A model generated the notes under the pieces. That model had not been told where the DNA came from and ran no database searches. It worked only from the letters and a program-made list of their open reading frames with translations. A stretch of DNA of 64,000 bases from Bdellovibrionota bacterium. GTDB taxonomy: Bacteria > Bdellovibrionota > Bdellovibrionia > Bdellovibrionales > JAEYZS01. Numbering within the stretch: the first letter of the stretch is position 1; every line of letters begins with the position of its first letter. Location of the stretch: positions 84,459-148,458 of the forward strand of contig JAZKEU010000001.1 in NCBI GenBank assembly GCA_040386775.1, in the 5' to 3' direction. Positions 54,572 through 63,488 of the stretch are shown piece after piece. The position numbers were made by a program, and so were the translations under genes.

Positions 54572-54575
54572 CTTG

Positions 54576-55289
54576 ATGACCTACCACCTAAAACTCCTAG
54601 GCGGGAACTTTGTAGAGTTCCAGTCCCTCTTAGGATATTCATTTAACAACCCTAAGCTTCTTATCGAAGCCTTCACCCACAAGAGTGCTTTTAACGGCCA
54701 AAAAGAACGCTTGCTCGAAAGCAACGAACGCTTAGAGTTTTTAGGCGATGCGGTTGTGGACCTTATCATGAGCGATATTCTTATGAAAGAATATCCAGAC
54801 AACACGGAAGGCGATCTCACCAAGAAGAGAGCATCTCTTGTGAATGAGTTTTCACTTTTTGAAATTGCCATCAATCTTGAATTAGAAAAATACGTACAAC
54901 TCGGAAGATCAGAAGTTGAAGTTGGGATGAATCAGAACCAAAGGATTCTCGCTTCATGCTTTGAAGCCCTTATGGGTGCTCTTTATCTCGATGGTGGATT
55001 TGAAGTGGTAAGAAAAGTTGTCGAGGCTCTCTTTAGACAAAAAATAGAAAAATTAAAACAAGGCGTTAATGATTTTGAAGACTTTAAGACTCAGCTTCAA
55101 GAAAAGCTTCAGAAAAAATTTCGCCAAACACCACTCTACAGCGTGACGGGAAGTACGGGGCCTGAACATCAAAAGATTTTTGAAGTGGAAGTATTATTAG
55201 ATGGAAAAGTATTAGCAAAAGCAAATGGTCGTAATAAAAAAATCGCTGAACAAAACGCAGCTCGAATAGCGTTGGAGGATATGACATGA
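54576..55289 (+). CDS. rnc: Ribonuclease III
   Basis: 237 residues from ATG 54576. It cleaves double-stranded RNA (rRNA precursors, mRNA leaders). Signature ERLEFLGDAVVDL, catalytic acidic residues in FEALMGALYLDGG, then a C-terminal dsRBD (about 162-236; DFKTQLQEKLQKKF and KIAEQNAARIALED). First of rnc-era-der, each overlapping the next. Confidence 0.95.
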   Translation: MTYHLKLLGGNFVEFQSLLGYSFNNPKLLIEAFTHKSAFNGQKERLLESNERLEFLGDAVVDLIMSDILMKEYPDNTEGDLTKKRASLVNEFSLFEIAINLELEKYVQLGRSEVEVGMNQNQRILASCFEALMGALYLDGGFEVVRKVVEALFRQKIEKLKQGVNDFEDFKTQLQEKLQKKFRQTPLYSVTGSTGPEHQKIFEVEVLLDGKVLAKANGRNKKIAEQNAARIALEDMT

Positions 55290-56194
55290 ACTATAACCCA
55301 GAAAATTACAAAGCAGGCTTCGTTGCCCTTTTAGGCATACCGAATGCAGGAAAGAGCACTCTCACAAATTGTCTCGTGGGTGAGAAGGTATCTATCGTAA
55401 CCAATAAACCCCAAACCACTCGTCGCAGAATCAGCGGAATTGTTTCTCAAAGAAATTTTCAGGCGATCTTAGTCGATGCTCCAGGTGCCGTAGAAAATAC
55501 ATCGGGCCTCAATCAATTCTTAAGAGATGAATTGGATGATGTGATCCGAGGTGCCGATACAGTTCTTGCACTTTTGAACTTGGATGCTCCAAGTCCTGAG
55601 CCCCTAGATAGAATCATCGAGATGGCCCAAAATTGCGGAAAGCCTTGGGCTGCCGTAATCAGCAAAACAGATCTTGGTCATGGAAACAGAAGCCACACCT
55701 TAAAGGCAAAACTAGAGAACTCGAGCATTCCTTATATCGAGATCTCTGCGCACAGTGAGCCGCAAGAAACGAGAGACAAAGTGTTTGCGATAATTAAAAA
55801 TCTTCTACCGCCGTCGCCTGCGCCACTCTATAGTGATGAAGCTCCTACAACGGAGAACGTCAGAGACATCGTAGCTGAAACTATCAGAGAAAAGTGTTTT
55901 GAAGTATTATTCCAAGAAATTCCTTATCAATTAGCCGTGCAAATCAGAGCTTTTGAAGAGGGCACGACTCTCACCAAGATTTATGCTGACATCATCATAG
56001 AAAAAGAAAACCAAAGAAAGATCGTAGTGGGAATGGGAGCGGCAAACATCAAAATGATCGGAACCAGAGCTCGCGTGATCATTGAAAAATTAATTGGTCA
56101 TAAAGTTTATCTCGAGCTTCATGTGAAAGTGAAAAAGAAGTGGTTCAAAGACCCGATCGTATTAAAGGAGCTTGGTTATGTTATCAAGGCTTAA
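55286..56194 (+). CDS. era: GTPase Era (16S rRNA maturation), divergent motifs
   Basis: 302 residues. G domain with G1 GIPNAGKST and G2/switch region KPQTTRRRISGI, then a C-terminal KH domain. Several family-defining residues differ: G3 is DAPG instead of DTPG, G4 reads SKTD instead of NKxD, and the KH loop is GMGAANIK instead of GKGGxxIK. Its ATG overlaps the rnc stop by 4 bp and its end overlaps der by 17 bp, so identity by context is firm. Confidence 0.92.
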   Translation: MNYNPENYKAGFVALLGIPNAGKSTLTNCLVGEKVSIVTNKPQTTRRRISGIVSQRNFQAILVDAPGAVENTSGLNQFLRDELDDVIRGADTVLALLNLDAPSPEPLDRIIEMAQNCGKPWAAVISKTDLGHGNRSHTLKAKLENSSIPYIEISAHSEPQETRDKVFAIIKNLLPPSPAPLYSDEAPTTENVRDIVAETIREKCFEVLFQEIPYQLAVQIRAFEEGTTLTKIYADIIIEKENQRKIVVGMGAANIKMIGTRARVIIEKLIGHKVYLELHVKVKKKWFKDPIVLKELGYVIKA

Positions 56195-57503
56195 TAAAGT
56201 TGCGATCGTTGGCAGACCCAATGTTGGTAAATCTACGCTTTTTAATATTGCGACAAACGCGAGACGTGCGATCGTAAAAAATCAACCGGGCGTGACTCGG
56301 GACATTCAGTACGGAAAAGCAGAATGGCGCGGTCATGAATTTGAAGTGATGGATACAGGTGGCGTAACGGAAAGTAATGACCTAATGCCTAAATTGATCA
56401 AAGAAAAAGTTATCGATGCGCTCAAGATCAGTGATATGACTCTGGTGATCGTGGATGCGCAAGCAGGACTTATTCCTGAAGACAAAGTTCTTTTGGATAT
56501 GGTGCAAAGAAGCGGAAAGCCTTTTAGAATCGTCGTCAATAAACTCGACACCGAAGAAAACATCGGTGTGGATATGGCGGACTTTTATCAGTTGGGCGGG
56601 GAGTTGATTCCATGTTCTTTTGAAAAAAGACAAGGAATCGCAGACATTCTGGATTGGATCGTGGACTCTATGCCTGTAAAGGACGATACAAAGATTGAAT
56701 CGGAACTTACGTTTGCCATTCTTGGAAAACCGAATGTGGGAAAAAGTTCCCTGACGAATAAACTTTTAGATGAAAATCGCATGATCGTATCTCCCGTTGC
56801 GGGAACTACGGTGGATGCCATTGATATTCCTTTTGAGAGAAACGGCAGAACCTACACCATCATTGATACCGCAGGTCTCAGAAAAAAATCTAAAATTGAA
56901 GACGGCGTAGAGATCATCGCGACCATTAAATCCAGAGGAGTTATTCCTAGAGCCGACATCGTACTTCTGATGGTGGATATTCTTGAAGGTCCTACAGAGC
57001 AAGATGCAAAAATCTTAAGGCAAGTGCAGGAGGAACATAAGACTGTTCTTCTGGTAGGGAATAAATCAGACGAAGCTAAAATCAAAGTTCCTGCCTTTAG
57101 AGAAAAATTCAAAGCTAAGGTTGAAGAAGTATTTCACTTTTATCCCGATATTCCAGTGGTATTCATCAGTGCTTTAACAAGCGCTGGCGTAGAAGAATTA
57201 TTTAAGAAAATTGATGAGCTTTGGGAGAAGGTAAATACCAAGATCACGACGGGAGAGTTGAACAGATTCTTCACTCAAGTGATTAAGAAAGCTCCGGCTC
57301 CAGTTTACAGAACTGGAAACGTAAAGTTTTATTACTTAACGCAAACTCAGCAAACTCCACCGTGCTTTATCGCTTTCGTGAATCATCCGGAAGGTGTGGA
57401 CAATTCATACCGTAGATTCTTGGCGAAGCAGATTAAGGAAGAGTGGGGTCTCTGGGGAGTTCCAATTAGAATCTTTGCTATGAAAGGCAGACACGCAGAA
57501 TGA
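56178..57503 (+). CDS. der: GTPase Der (EngA), double G-domain ribosome assembly factor
   Basis: 441 residues from ATG 56178 (GGAG 7 nt upstream). First G domain: GRPNVGKST, DTGGV, NKLD. Second G domain: GKPNVGKSS, DTAGLRKKSKI, GNKSD. C-terminal KH-like domain ends in VPIRIFAMKGR. It acts in 50S assembly. Overlaps era upstream and the transporter gene downstream (4 bp). Confidence 0.96.
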   Translation: MLSRLNKVAIVGRPNVGKSTLFNIATNARRAIVKNQPGVTRDIQYGKAEWRGHEFEVMDTGGVTESNDLMPKLIKEKVIDALKISDMTLVIVDAQAGLIPEDKVLLDMVQRSGKPFRIVVNKLDTEENIGVDMADFYQLGGELIPCSFEKRQGIADILDWIVDSMPVKDDTKIESELTFAILGKPNVGKSSLTNKLLDENRMIVSPVAGTTVDAIDIPFERNGRTYTIIDTAGLRKKSKIEDGVEIIATIKSRGVIPRADIVLLMVDILEGPTEQDAKILRQVQEEHKTVLLVGNKSDEAKIKVPAFREKFKAKVEEVFHFYPDIPVVFISALTSAGVEELFKKIDELWEKVNTKITTGELNRFFTQVIKKAPAPVYRTGNVKFYYLTQTQQTPPCFIAFVNHPEGVDNSYRRFLAKQIKEEWGLWGVPIRIFAMKGRHAE

Positions 57504-58861
57504 GAAGAGGAGCCTGGAGTACAAGATATGCATTTTATCTCGCTACTGTAGGTTCGGCTTTTAGTTTAGGTAACCTTTGGCGTTTTCCCTACGTTGTAAA
57601 TTCAAATGGTGGGGGAGCCTTTGTGCTTCTCTACATTCTCTGTGCTTTGGCTCTTGGGCTTCCAATTGTTGTTGCTGAATTGATGTTGGGAAAAGCCTAC
57701 AAGCAAAGTGTGATCGTCGCGACTGAGCAGATGTCAGATAATAGCCCGATTCCTTGGATCCGTAGAAGTCGTATTTGGTCTTTTGTTGGTACGCTTGCGA
57801 ATTTTTCAAGTATTGTACTTTTATCTTTTTATTCTGTTATTTGTGGATGGGTACTTTTCTTTTTGATGAAATACATCGCAAAGATTTCTACAGACACAGA
57901 GATCTCTCATACTTTATTTACCACTCTTATGGACAATGGATGGTTGCAAGTGGCGCTCATGAGTGTGCATTTGCTAATCACGACGCTGGTGGTTTCCAAA
58001 GGACTAAAAGAAGGTGTTGAAAAACTCACCGCCTGGATTATGCCTCTGTTTGTCTGTCTTATGATTTTTTTGGTTTTTAAATCACTGTCTCTTCCTGGGG
58101 CATCGGATGCCATGAGATTTTTATTTTATCCTGATTTTTCTAGTTTTTCTAAAGACACACTTTTAAAAGTGTTAGGCCACGTTTTCTTTACGTTGAGCGT
58201 AGGGATGGGGGCAATGGTGGTTTTTGGTAGTTACTTAAAGGATGATTCTTATATTCCAAGATCAGGATTCAAGGTTGCGATTCTAGATATTATGGTTTGT
58301 CTCTTTGCAGGTTTTTTGATTTTTCCAATTATTTTTACGATGGATAAAATCGAAGATGTGGGGCCAGCACTTTTATTTAACTCGCTTCCTGTATTGTTCG
58401 AAAAAATTGGTTTAGGAAAAGTCTTTGGCCTTTTCTTTTTCTTGTGCCTTTATCTTGCGGTTCTTGGGGCGTCGATCATGCTTTTGGAAACGAGTGTGGC
58501 AAACCTCATTGACAAGAGAAAGTTCAAGCGTCAAAAGGCTTCATGGATTATGATTGGTGTCGCTTTTGTACTGGGACTTCCATGTGCATTATCGAGCACG
58601 GTTTTAGCGGGCGTAAAGGTTTTCAATAAAGACATCTTGAGATTCTATGACAGTTTACTCATCGACACGATGTTGCCTTTAGTGGTACTCGGTATGGCGT
58701 TGGCTGTGGGCTTTGGAATGTCAAAGAAAACCAAAGAAGAACATTTCATCAGCGAAAACGAAATGGACTCTGAAAAATTCTTCAGAAACTGGCACTTCCT
58801 AATAAGATGGTTCGTCCCAGGAGTAATCATCCTAGCGATCATCCTCTCTCTTATCCCCTAA
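57500..58861 (+). CDS. Sodium-dependent transporter (SNF/NSS family)
   Basis: 453 residues, polytopic with about 11-12 hydrophobic helices. N-terminal signature WSTRYAFYLATVGSAFSLGN and NLWRFPYVVNSNGGGAF, the Na+ and substrate site region of TM1, characteristic of LeuT-type neurotransmitter:sodium symporters. Probably takes up amino acids, useful for a predator living on host protein; substrate not predictable. It overlaps der by 4 bp (ATGA), so it is co-translated with a ribosome-assembly gene, likely an operon-end accident. Confidence 0.9.
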   Translation: MRRGAWSTRYAFYLATVGSAFSLGNLWRFPYVVNSNGGGAFVLLYILCALALGLPIVVAELMLGKAYKQSVIVATEQMSDNSPIPWIRRSRIWSFVGTLANFSSIVLLSFYSVICGWVLFFLMKYIAKISTDTEISHTLFTTLMDNGWLQVALMSVHLLITTLVVSKGLKEGVEKLTAWIMPLFVCLMIFLVFKSLSLPGASDAMRFLFYPDFSSFSKDTLLKVLGHVFFTLSVGMGAMVVFGSYLKDDSYIPRSGFKVAILDIMVCLFAGFLIFPIIFTMDKIEDVGPALLFNSLPVLFEKIGLGKVFGLFFFLCLYLAVLGASIMLLETSVANLIDKRKFKRQKASWIMIGVAFVLGLPCALSSTVLAGVKVFNKDILRFYDSLLIDTMLPLVVLGMALAVGFGMSKKTKEEHFISENEMDSEKFFRNWHFLIRWFVPGVIILAIILSLIP

Positions 58862-58869
58862 GGCGCCTT

Positions 58870-59613
58870 TTAGAAATTAAAGCCTAGGATGGCTTGGATG
58901 CGGATGATGTCGCCGTTCATGCGGACGTTGGTTGGCCCGGAATCAGTTTGTAGATAATCGCCTTCATCGGGGAAATTCACATACTGATAGATGGCTTCGA
59001 TGCCTAAGTGATATTTATTTTTAACCATAGGAAATTCTGTGCCTACTCCGATTTGGAAGGCCATGGAGCTATCTTTTTTGGTGCCATCGTCAACGTTATT
59101 TCTCGATTCTCTGGAGAGTTGAGTGATACCACCCAAAATATAAGGGTTAAATTCTGAAATGCCCTTCGTCGTATTTTGCACGTTGAGATAATATTTTAAA
59201 TCCATAGAAAATCCAGAAACGGTGAGCGAGCCCACGTATCTGTCACCATTTACGGCGAAGTTGAATTTATGATCGCCCGTGATGTAACTCACTTGAGCGG
59301 CAAGTCTTAAATCAAAAAAGTAAGAAAGCGAAAGTCCAAACTCTGGTGCCGCTTGATAGATCTGTCCGATCGTGTCGGTGAACACTCTGTAACCTGCGAT
59401 AAGACCAATAGTAAAAAATCTTCCGTTTTTAAAGAAGTAAATATCTGCTTCTTCATCCGTAGCTTCATCGAACTCGGAGTAGTCGGCGAAGGGATCGTAA
59501 GCGTCGTAATTATCTTGGGCGATGAGGATTCCAGACTGAGCCCACGACGATTCAGCATGGAATGCAGATGCAATAGAAAGAACTAGAAGTGCAACAAAAG
59601 CTATAGATTTCAC
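58870..59613 (-). CDS. Outer-membrane beta-barrel protein
   Basis: 247 residues, GTG start at 59613 with GGGGA upstream. Signal peptide (about 1-25, ending SWAQ), an acidic mature N-terminal stretch (about 35-55, many Asp/Glu), then amphipathic strands ending in LGFNF, the C-terminal Phe barrel signature. OmpA/OmpW-like 8-strand size. It ends convergently to the SNF transporter with a 8-bp gap. Confidence 0.72.
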   Translation of the reverse strand: MKSIAFVALLVLSIASAFHAESSWAQSGILIAQDNYDAYDPFADYSEFDEATDEEADIYFFKNGRFFTIGLIAGYRVFTDTIGQIYQAAPEFGLSLSYFFDLRLAAQVSYITGDHKFNFAVNGDRYVGSLTVSGFSMDLKYYLNVQNTTKGISEFNPYILGGITQLSRESRNNVDDGTKKDSSMAFQIGVGTEFPMVKNKYHLGIEAIYQYVNFPDEGDYLQTDSGPTNVRMNGDIIRIQAILGFNF

Positions 59614-59736
59614 AAAGATCCCCTATACATATAGTATAGCAATGTGGGTGCCGAAAAAGAACTATTCTGTTGATTTTGAGTGTATAGGCAGTGGTCTTTT
59701 GTCTAGGAACTTCCATACACTTGGTTGGACTCTTTG

Positions 59737-59763
59737 AAAGTTGTCTCTCTTTGAGACAACTTT
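59737..59763 (-). terminator. Stem-loop after the 59766 barrel gene
   Basis: AAAGTTGTCTC (59737-59747) and GAGACAACTTT (59753-59763) form an 11-bp stem with a 5-nt loop, starting 2 bp after the stop codon on the minus strand. The T run on that strand is only three long, so termination efficiency is uncertain. Confidence 0.55.
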
Positions 59764-59765
59764 AT

Positions 59766-60266
59766 TTAGAAGTAAAAGATCATGCCGGCGTTGAGTGGGG
59801 AGTGGCCGATGGTTCTGAATTCAGAATCACTGCGAATAGAGACTACGCCTACGCCTGCTTCAAATGAAAAGGCTAAAGATTCTAATCCTGGAAGGAAAAA
59901 CTCAGCACCTACAAAAGTCATCAATTCAAATCCGGAATCATTTTTTCCGTCACCACCTTTAGCCACACTGATTTTTTGAGAAATTAATCCTGCGCCACCG
60001 CCCATGTAGAAGTTTAAATTTTCTTCTGGGAAAATCACTTTGTAAGCCTTCGCCATAATTCCGAAAGCAGATTCGGCATCGCCAGTTTTGATCCCAAGAT
60101 CTACTGAAAATCCAAGATCAGGATCGACCCAATATTTTGCTTGAATACTTGGAACATCCACGGACATTTGATTTGCGTAACCAATACCTAAGCGGTGATT
60201 AAGATCTTTTGCAAAAGCAGATGTTGATAATAAAACTAAAGCAGCGATTAGGATAATTTGTTTCAT
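59766..60266 (-). CDS. Small outer-membrane beta-barrel protein
   Basis: 166 residues. Signal peptide MKQIILIAALVLLSTSAFA, then Gly-rich amphipathic strands (LGIGYANQM, FYMGGGAGLI, FSFEAGVGVVS) ending MIFYF, the terminal-Phe barrel mark. AAGGAG ribosome-binding site 5-6 nt before the ATG. Related in type, not obviously in sequence, to its downstream neighbour. The 213-bp region to 60479 is AT-rich and shared with the divergent peptidase gene. Confidence 0.72.
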   Translation of the reverse strand: MKQIILIAALVLLSTSAFAKDLNHRLGIGYANQMSVDVPSIQAKYWVDPDLGFSVDLGIKTGDAESAFGIMAKAYKVIFPEENLNFYMGGGAGLISQKISVAKGGDGKNDSGFELMTFVGAEFFLPGLESLAFSFEAGVGVVSIRSDSEFRTIGHSPLNAGMIFYF

Positions 60267-60479
60267 TGAAACTCCTTTAGAAAATAATAAGGCAAAATAA
60301 TTAGGTACGGCAGGCCTTAAATAAAATCGCTAACCAGCCGGAATATCAACAGAAATTTTTTATTTTAAAGCTCCTGTTGCTATGTATTAATAACTGGCTA
60401 ATAACTGCAAAGACAAACCCCTGCTTTCCTTTTAAGCAAAAATAATCTATGAATATTTCAGTCTAAAAAGAGGTAAATC

Positions 60480-61961
60480 ATGAATTTCTCAAAATCCAAT
60501 TTTTTAAAGCCCATCAGTGTCTTGGTAGTTTTTCTTTTTGTTTCTCCAAGCTTTGGAAAAACGCTAGATAAGCTTTTACCTTTCCTAGGGAATCCCAATA
60601 TTGATGTTTTGTCCTACCACTTTGATATCGATATTCCCTCCATTGAGGTTGAAGAGTTCAACGTAGTGATGGATATGGAAGTTTTGGCTTTAAAAGATGC
60701 CTCAGAAATTGAACTTCACACCAACGCCAAACTCATCCAGGTGAATGAAGCTTACGTGAATGGCAAAAAAGTTCCCACGTCAATTCTTCAAGGCATTCCA
60801 GGAAAAGAAGCTTATGGATTAAAAGGCGATGTTTTATCTATTGATAATATTTCAGTGAATGCTGATGAGGTGAGCAAAGTTAAAATCTTATACACCGTAA
60901 AGCTGAGTTCAGGAGATACAGGTTTTTATTCGATGAAGGACGGAAACCTTTCGTATTTGCTCACGCGCAACTGGCCTTACTATGGGAGATTCTGGTTTCC
61001 AGGAAACGATTCGCCATTGGACGCTGCAAAAGTTTCTTACAAAATCACAGTTCCAAAAAGTTATATGGGTCTTGCGAATGGTATGTTGATTGATGAAAAG
61101 CTCGTAAAGAAGAATAGAAGAGATGTTTCGGTGTTCACGTGGAAGCAAGAAATGCCTACCACCACATATAACTTTGTTTTTGCCGTAGGGAAATTTGCTT
61201 CTTACACAGAAGATATCTGCTTCAATGAAGAAGGAATTGATAACGAGCGCGTAGACTGCGAAAAAGCCGATAGAAAAATTCCATTAGAAATTTACTACAA
61301 TCCAAATAATCAAGTACATCTTGAGATGGTGGAATCTCTCAAAAAGGATGCTCTGTCTGCAATTTATTTTTCGAAGTTATTTGGAAAATATGAATTTGAA
61401 AAATTAGGATTTTTGCTTTCGGACTATCCATTCAACATGGAATCCACTTCACTGATTGTACTTCATGACAAACAAGCTTCCGTGCACGAAATCGTTCATC
61501 ATTGGTGGGGGAATAACGTTCATATTCCACACTGGGGAGATTTCTGGATCAGTGAAGGTTTCACAACGTACGTGACAGGTCTTTATACCGAATACCTCAC
61601 AGGTAAAAATAATTCTTGCTTGGATTATGAATCTACAAAAAAATTAAATAACCCCGAATCTACTGACCCGAATGATATCTTTGATTTAGTTCCTTATTGC
61701 AAGGGAGCGGCTTCTATTCATGATTTAAGAGAAAGGCTTGCGAAGCTTTCAAGTCATGACCGTGACGCTACGAAAGCCTTTTTAAACATGCTCTCAGAGC
61801 TTTATAAGACCTACAAAGGATCGGCGCTCTCTACGGAAGCCTTCATTGCATTTGTGAATGAAAATGCAATGGAGATCTACGAGGCCCAAGGTATAAAGCT
61901 CGATGAGAATGAGTTTGGACGTGTTCTAAAAGCGTGGTCAAAGAGATGGTACGATCTTTAG
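60480..61961 (+). CDS. Secreted M1-family metallopeptidase (aminopeptidase-like)
   Basis: 493 residues with a signal peptide (about 1-26, ending FGK). The zinc site is HEIVH (336-340) followed 18 residues later by the third ligand Glu in WISEGFTTY (about 359), the M1/gluzincin HExxH-x18-E arrangement. The GxMEN exopeptidase motif is altered to NMEST, so exopeptidase specificity is uncertain. The N-terminal beta domain is typical (RNWPYYGRFWFPGND). It lacks the long C-terminal domain of PepN. Probably periplasmic or secreted, acting on peptides. The end overlaps the VWA gene by 4 bp, tail to tail. Confidence 0.87.
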   Translation: MNFSKSNFLKPISVLVVFLFVSPSFGKTLDKLLPFLGNPNIDVLSYHFDIDIPSIEVEEFNVVMDMEVLALKDASEIELHTNAKLIQVNEAYVNGKKVPTSILQGIPGKEAYGLKGDVLSIDNISVNADEVSKVKILYTVKLSSGDTGFYSMKDGNLSYLLTRNWPYYGRFWFPGNDSPLDAAKVSYKITVPKSYMGLANGMLIDEKLVKKNRRDVSVFTWKQEMPTTTYNFVFAVGKFASYTEDICFNEEGIDNERVDCEKADRKIPLEIYYNPNNQVHLEMVESLKKDALSAIYFSKLFGKYEFEKLGFLLSDYPFNMESTSLIVLHDKQASVHEIVHHWWGNNVHIPHWGDFWISEGFTTYVTGLYTEYLTGKNNSCLDYESTKKLNNPESTDPNDIFDLVPYCKGAASIHDLRERLAKLSSHDRDATKAFLNMLSELYKTYKGSALSTEAFIAFVNENAMEIYEAQGIKLDENEFGRVLKAWSKRWYDL

Positions 61962-63070
61962 TTGACGTACTCGAGGATTTCCACGCTGATATTGTAGTTT
62001 GAAAATCCTGCCATAACTTCTGGTCTGATGGTCAATACTCTGTTTGCGTAAGTGTAATCACCTGGATTGAGTTTGGTGTTGTTCACTTTAACACTCAAGA
62101 TATCAACGATGTTCACCGCGGCCAGTGGGAAGCTAGTATTTGCAAGGATCGTAATTCCTGCTAACATTTCATCAAAATAATCAGACCAATCGTTTTCGCA
62201 AATATCAAATACTTTACCACCAGTTAAGCCTGACAATCTAATGTACTCGTTACCTTGACCGTAAACTTGACAGCCGGCGGCTCCGGCATCAGCTACAGAT
62301 CTTGGTGAAACGATAGAGTAAACAATTGGTTTTGCATTTGGAAAACGTGAATCATAAGCATCTAAGAACTGATCTGACAATACACGGTAGGGATTCCCTG
62401 CGTTTTTGGCGTCATCATCTGAAACGATAACAAATACTTTATGAGATTGCTCTCTTAAGAATCCAGAGAAAGCAGAAATTGCAGGTTGATAAACTTTTTC
62501 CCAACGTTTTGTAGCGCTACCGCTTGGGATAACTCTGCCGTCAACGTCAGTTTTGTTTTCTAAGAATGTATTGCACCAAGATCCTATTGCCGATCCACCA
62601 GAAGGACATACGGAGAGACCAGCAAAGATCAAAGCATCGTTACTGGAGACAAAGGTATTCACTTGAGTTCCGGCACCGGCTGGTAAGCCAGAAGGCAATG
62701 TGAAGTACTGGGGATTTGAATCCCCTGGATTTGTAGTGGCGTCTTTAGCACTCAGGAGAGCCATTTTTAAATCCGTGTAGCCTGCAAGTTGAGTTGCGAA
62801 AGCTGCCATATTGTTTCTTGTTTTAGCAACTTCTTCGGCCATCGAACCTGAGTTATCTACGATCCAGACGAAGTCGATTTTTTTGTTGGATGTTCCGGCG
62901 TTAAAGTTTTCAGTTGAAACTTTGCACTTGCTCGAATCTTGAGAGCATTCGTGCGACCATTGGTTTTGAGCGTCAGTGTTTTGGAAGTTTACTCCAGAGC
63001 ACTGTTGATACATAACCATAAGAGCAACCATAGGTATAAACAATAGAATGAGTTTAATATGTGATCGCAT
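61958..63070 (-). CDS. Exported von Willebrand factor A-domain protein, putative lipoprotein
   Basis: 370 residues from ATG 63070 (GGGGGA upstream). N-terminal hydrophobic segment followed by YQQCSG, a non-canonical lipobox-like site. VWA domain from about residue 60: MIDAS DNSGS (DxSxS, about 71-75), VIVSDDDA later. Eight or more cysteines. The last 60 residues form a beta-sandwich-like module (LNPGDYTYANRVLTIRP). A role in adhesion or protein contact at the cell surface is inferred from the VWA fold. No chaperone or pilus genes nearby. Confidence 0.78.
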   Translation of the reverse strand: MRSHIKLILLFIPMVALMVMYQQCSGVNFQNTDAQNQWSHECSQDSSKCKVSTENFNAGTSNKKIDFVWIVDNSGSMAEEVAKTRNNMAAFATQLAGYTDLKMALLSAKDATTNPGDSNPQYFTLPSGLPAGAGTQVNTFVSSNDALIFAGLSVCPSGGSAIGSWCNTFLENKTDVDGRVIPSGSATKRWEKVYQPAISAFSGFLREQSHKVFVIVSDDDAKNAGNPYRVLSDQFLDAYDSRFPNAKPIVYSIVSPRSVADAGAAGCQVYGQGNEYIRLSGLTGGKVFDICENDWSDYFDEMLAGITILANTSFPLAAVNIVDILSVKVNNTKLNPGDYTYANRVLTIRPEVMAGFSNYNISVEILEYVN

Positions 63071-63488
63071 AACTTCCCCCGAAGTGATTCCCACCATACA
63101 ATAAGAGTGCAAAGTCACTGCCAGCAAAGCAAGGTTTTATGCTATTTGAGAGTCTAGAAAATAGACAGTGTCTGCCCAATGTATACAATATCTTTGAATC
63201 TCAAATTGATACTACTTTGCAGTATCGATGAAGTTGGGTTGAGAAGGTATAAGGTAGAGAGAAGCAAATATGAGCGAACACTCTCCTCTGCGTGAAATGG
63301 ATTGTATAAGCTTGTTTTCGTAATCTGCTGGCTGTGAGAGGTGGATTGGAAGTGGGTCCATCCTGAGAATGCTTACTTATGGCCATCGTGGCCATAAGTC
63401 TGAATAATTCCCTGTAATTCATTATAAATCATTGCATTTTTCGATAATGATCTTGCAAATTTTTGTGAAATTTATTATATTGCCCCAT
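63071..63488. other. Intergenic region, 418 bp, with one palindrome
   Basis: I see no gene. It must hold the promoter of the VWA gene (left part) and of the transposase-like gene (right part). The only clear structure is a 10-bp inverted repeat, ACTTATGGCC (63375-63384) / GGCCATAAGT (63390-63399), 90 bp before the transposase-like start. Confidence 0.6.
63375..63399. repeat. 10-bp inverted repeat near the transposase-like gene (REP-like candidate)
   Basis: ACTTATGGCC and GGCCATAAGT flank a 5-nt centre (ATCGT). REP sequences are GC-rich hairpins recognised by the adjacent RAYT transposase and usually have GTAG or GGAG at the foot. That tetranucleotide is not visible here, so the link to the gene at 63489 is only positional. 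Confidence 0.35.
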
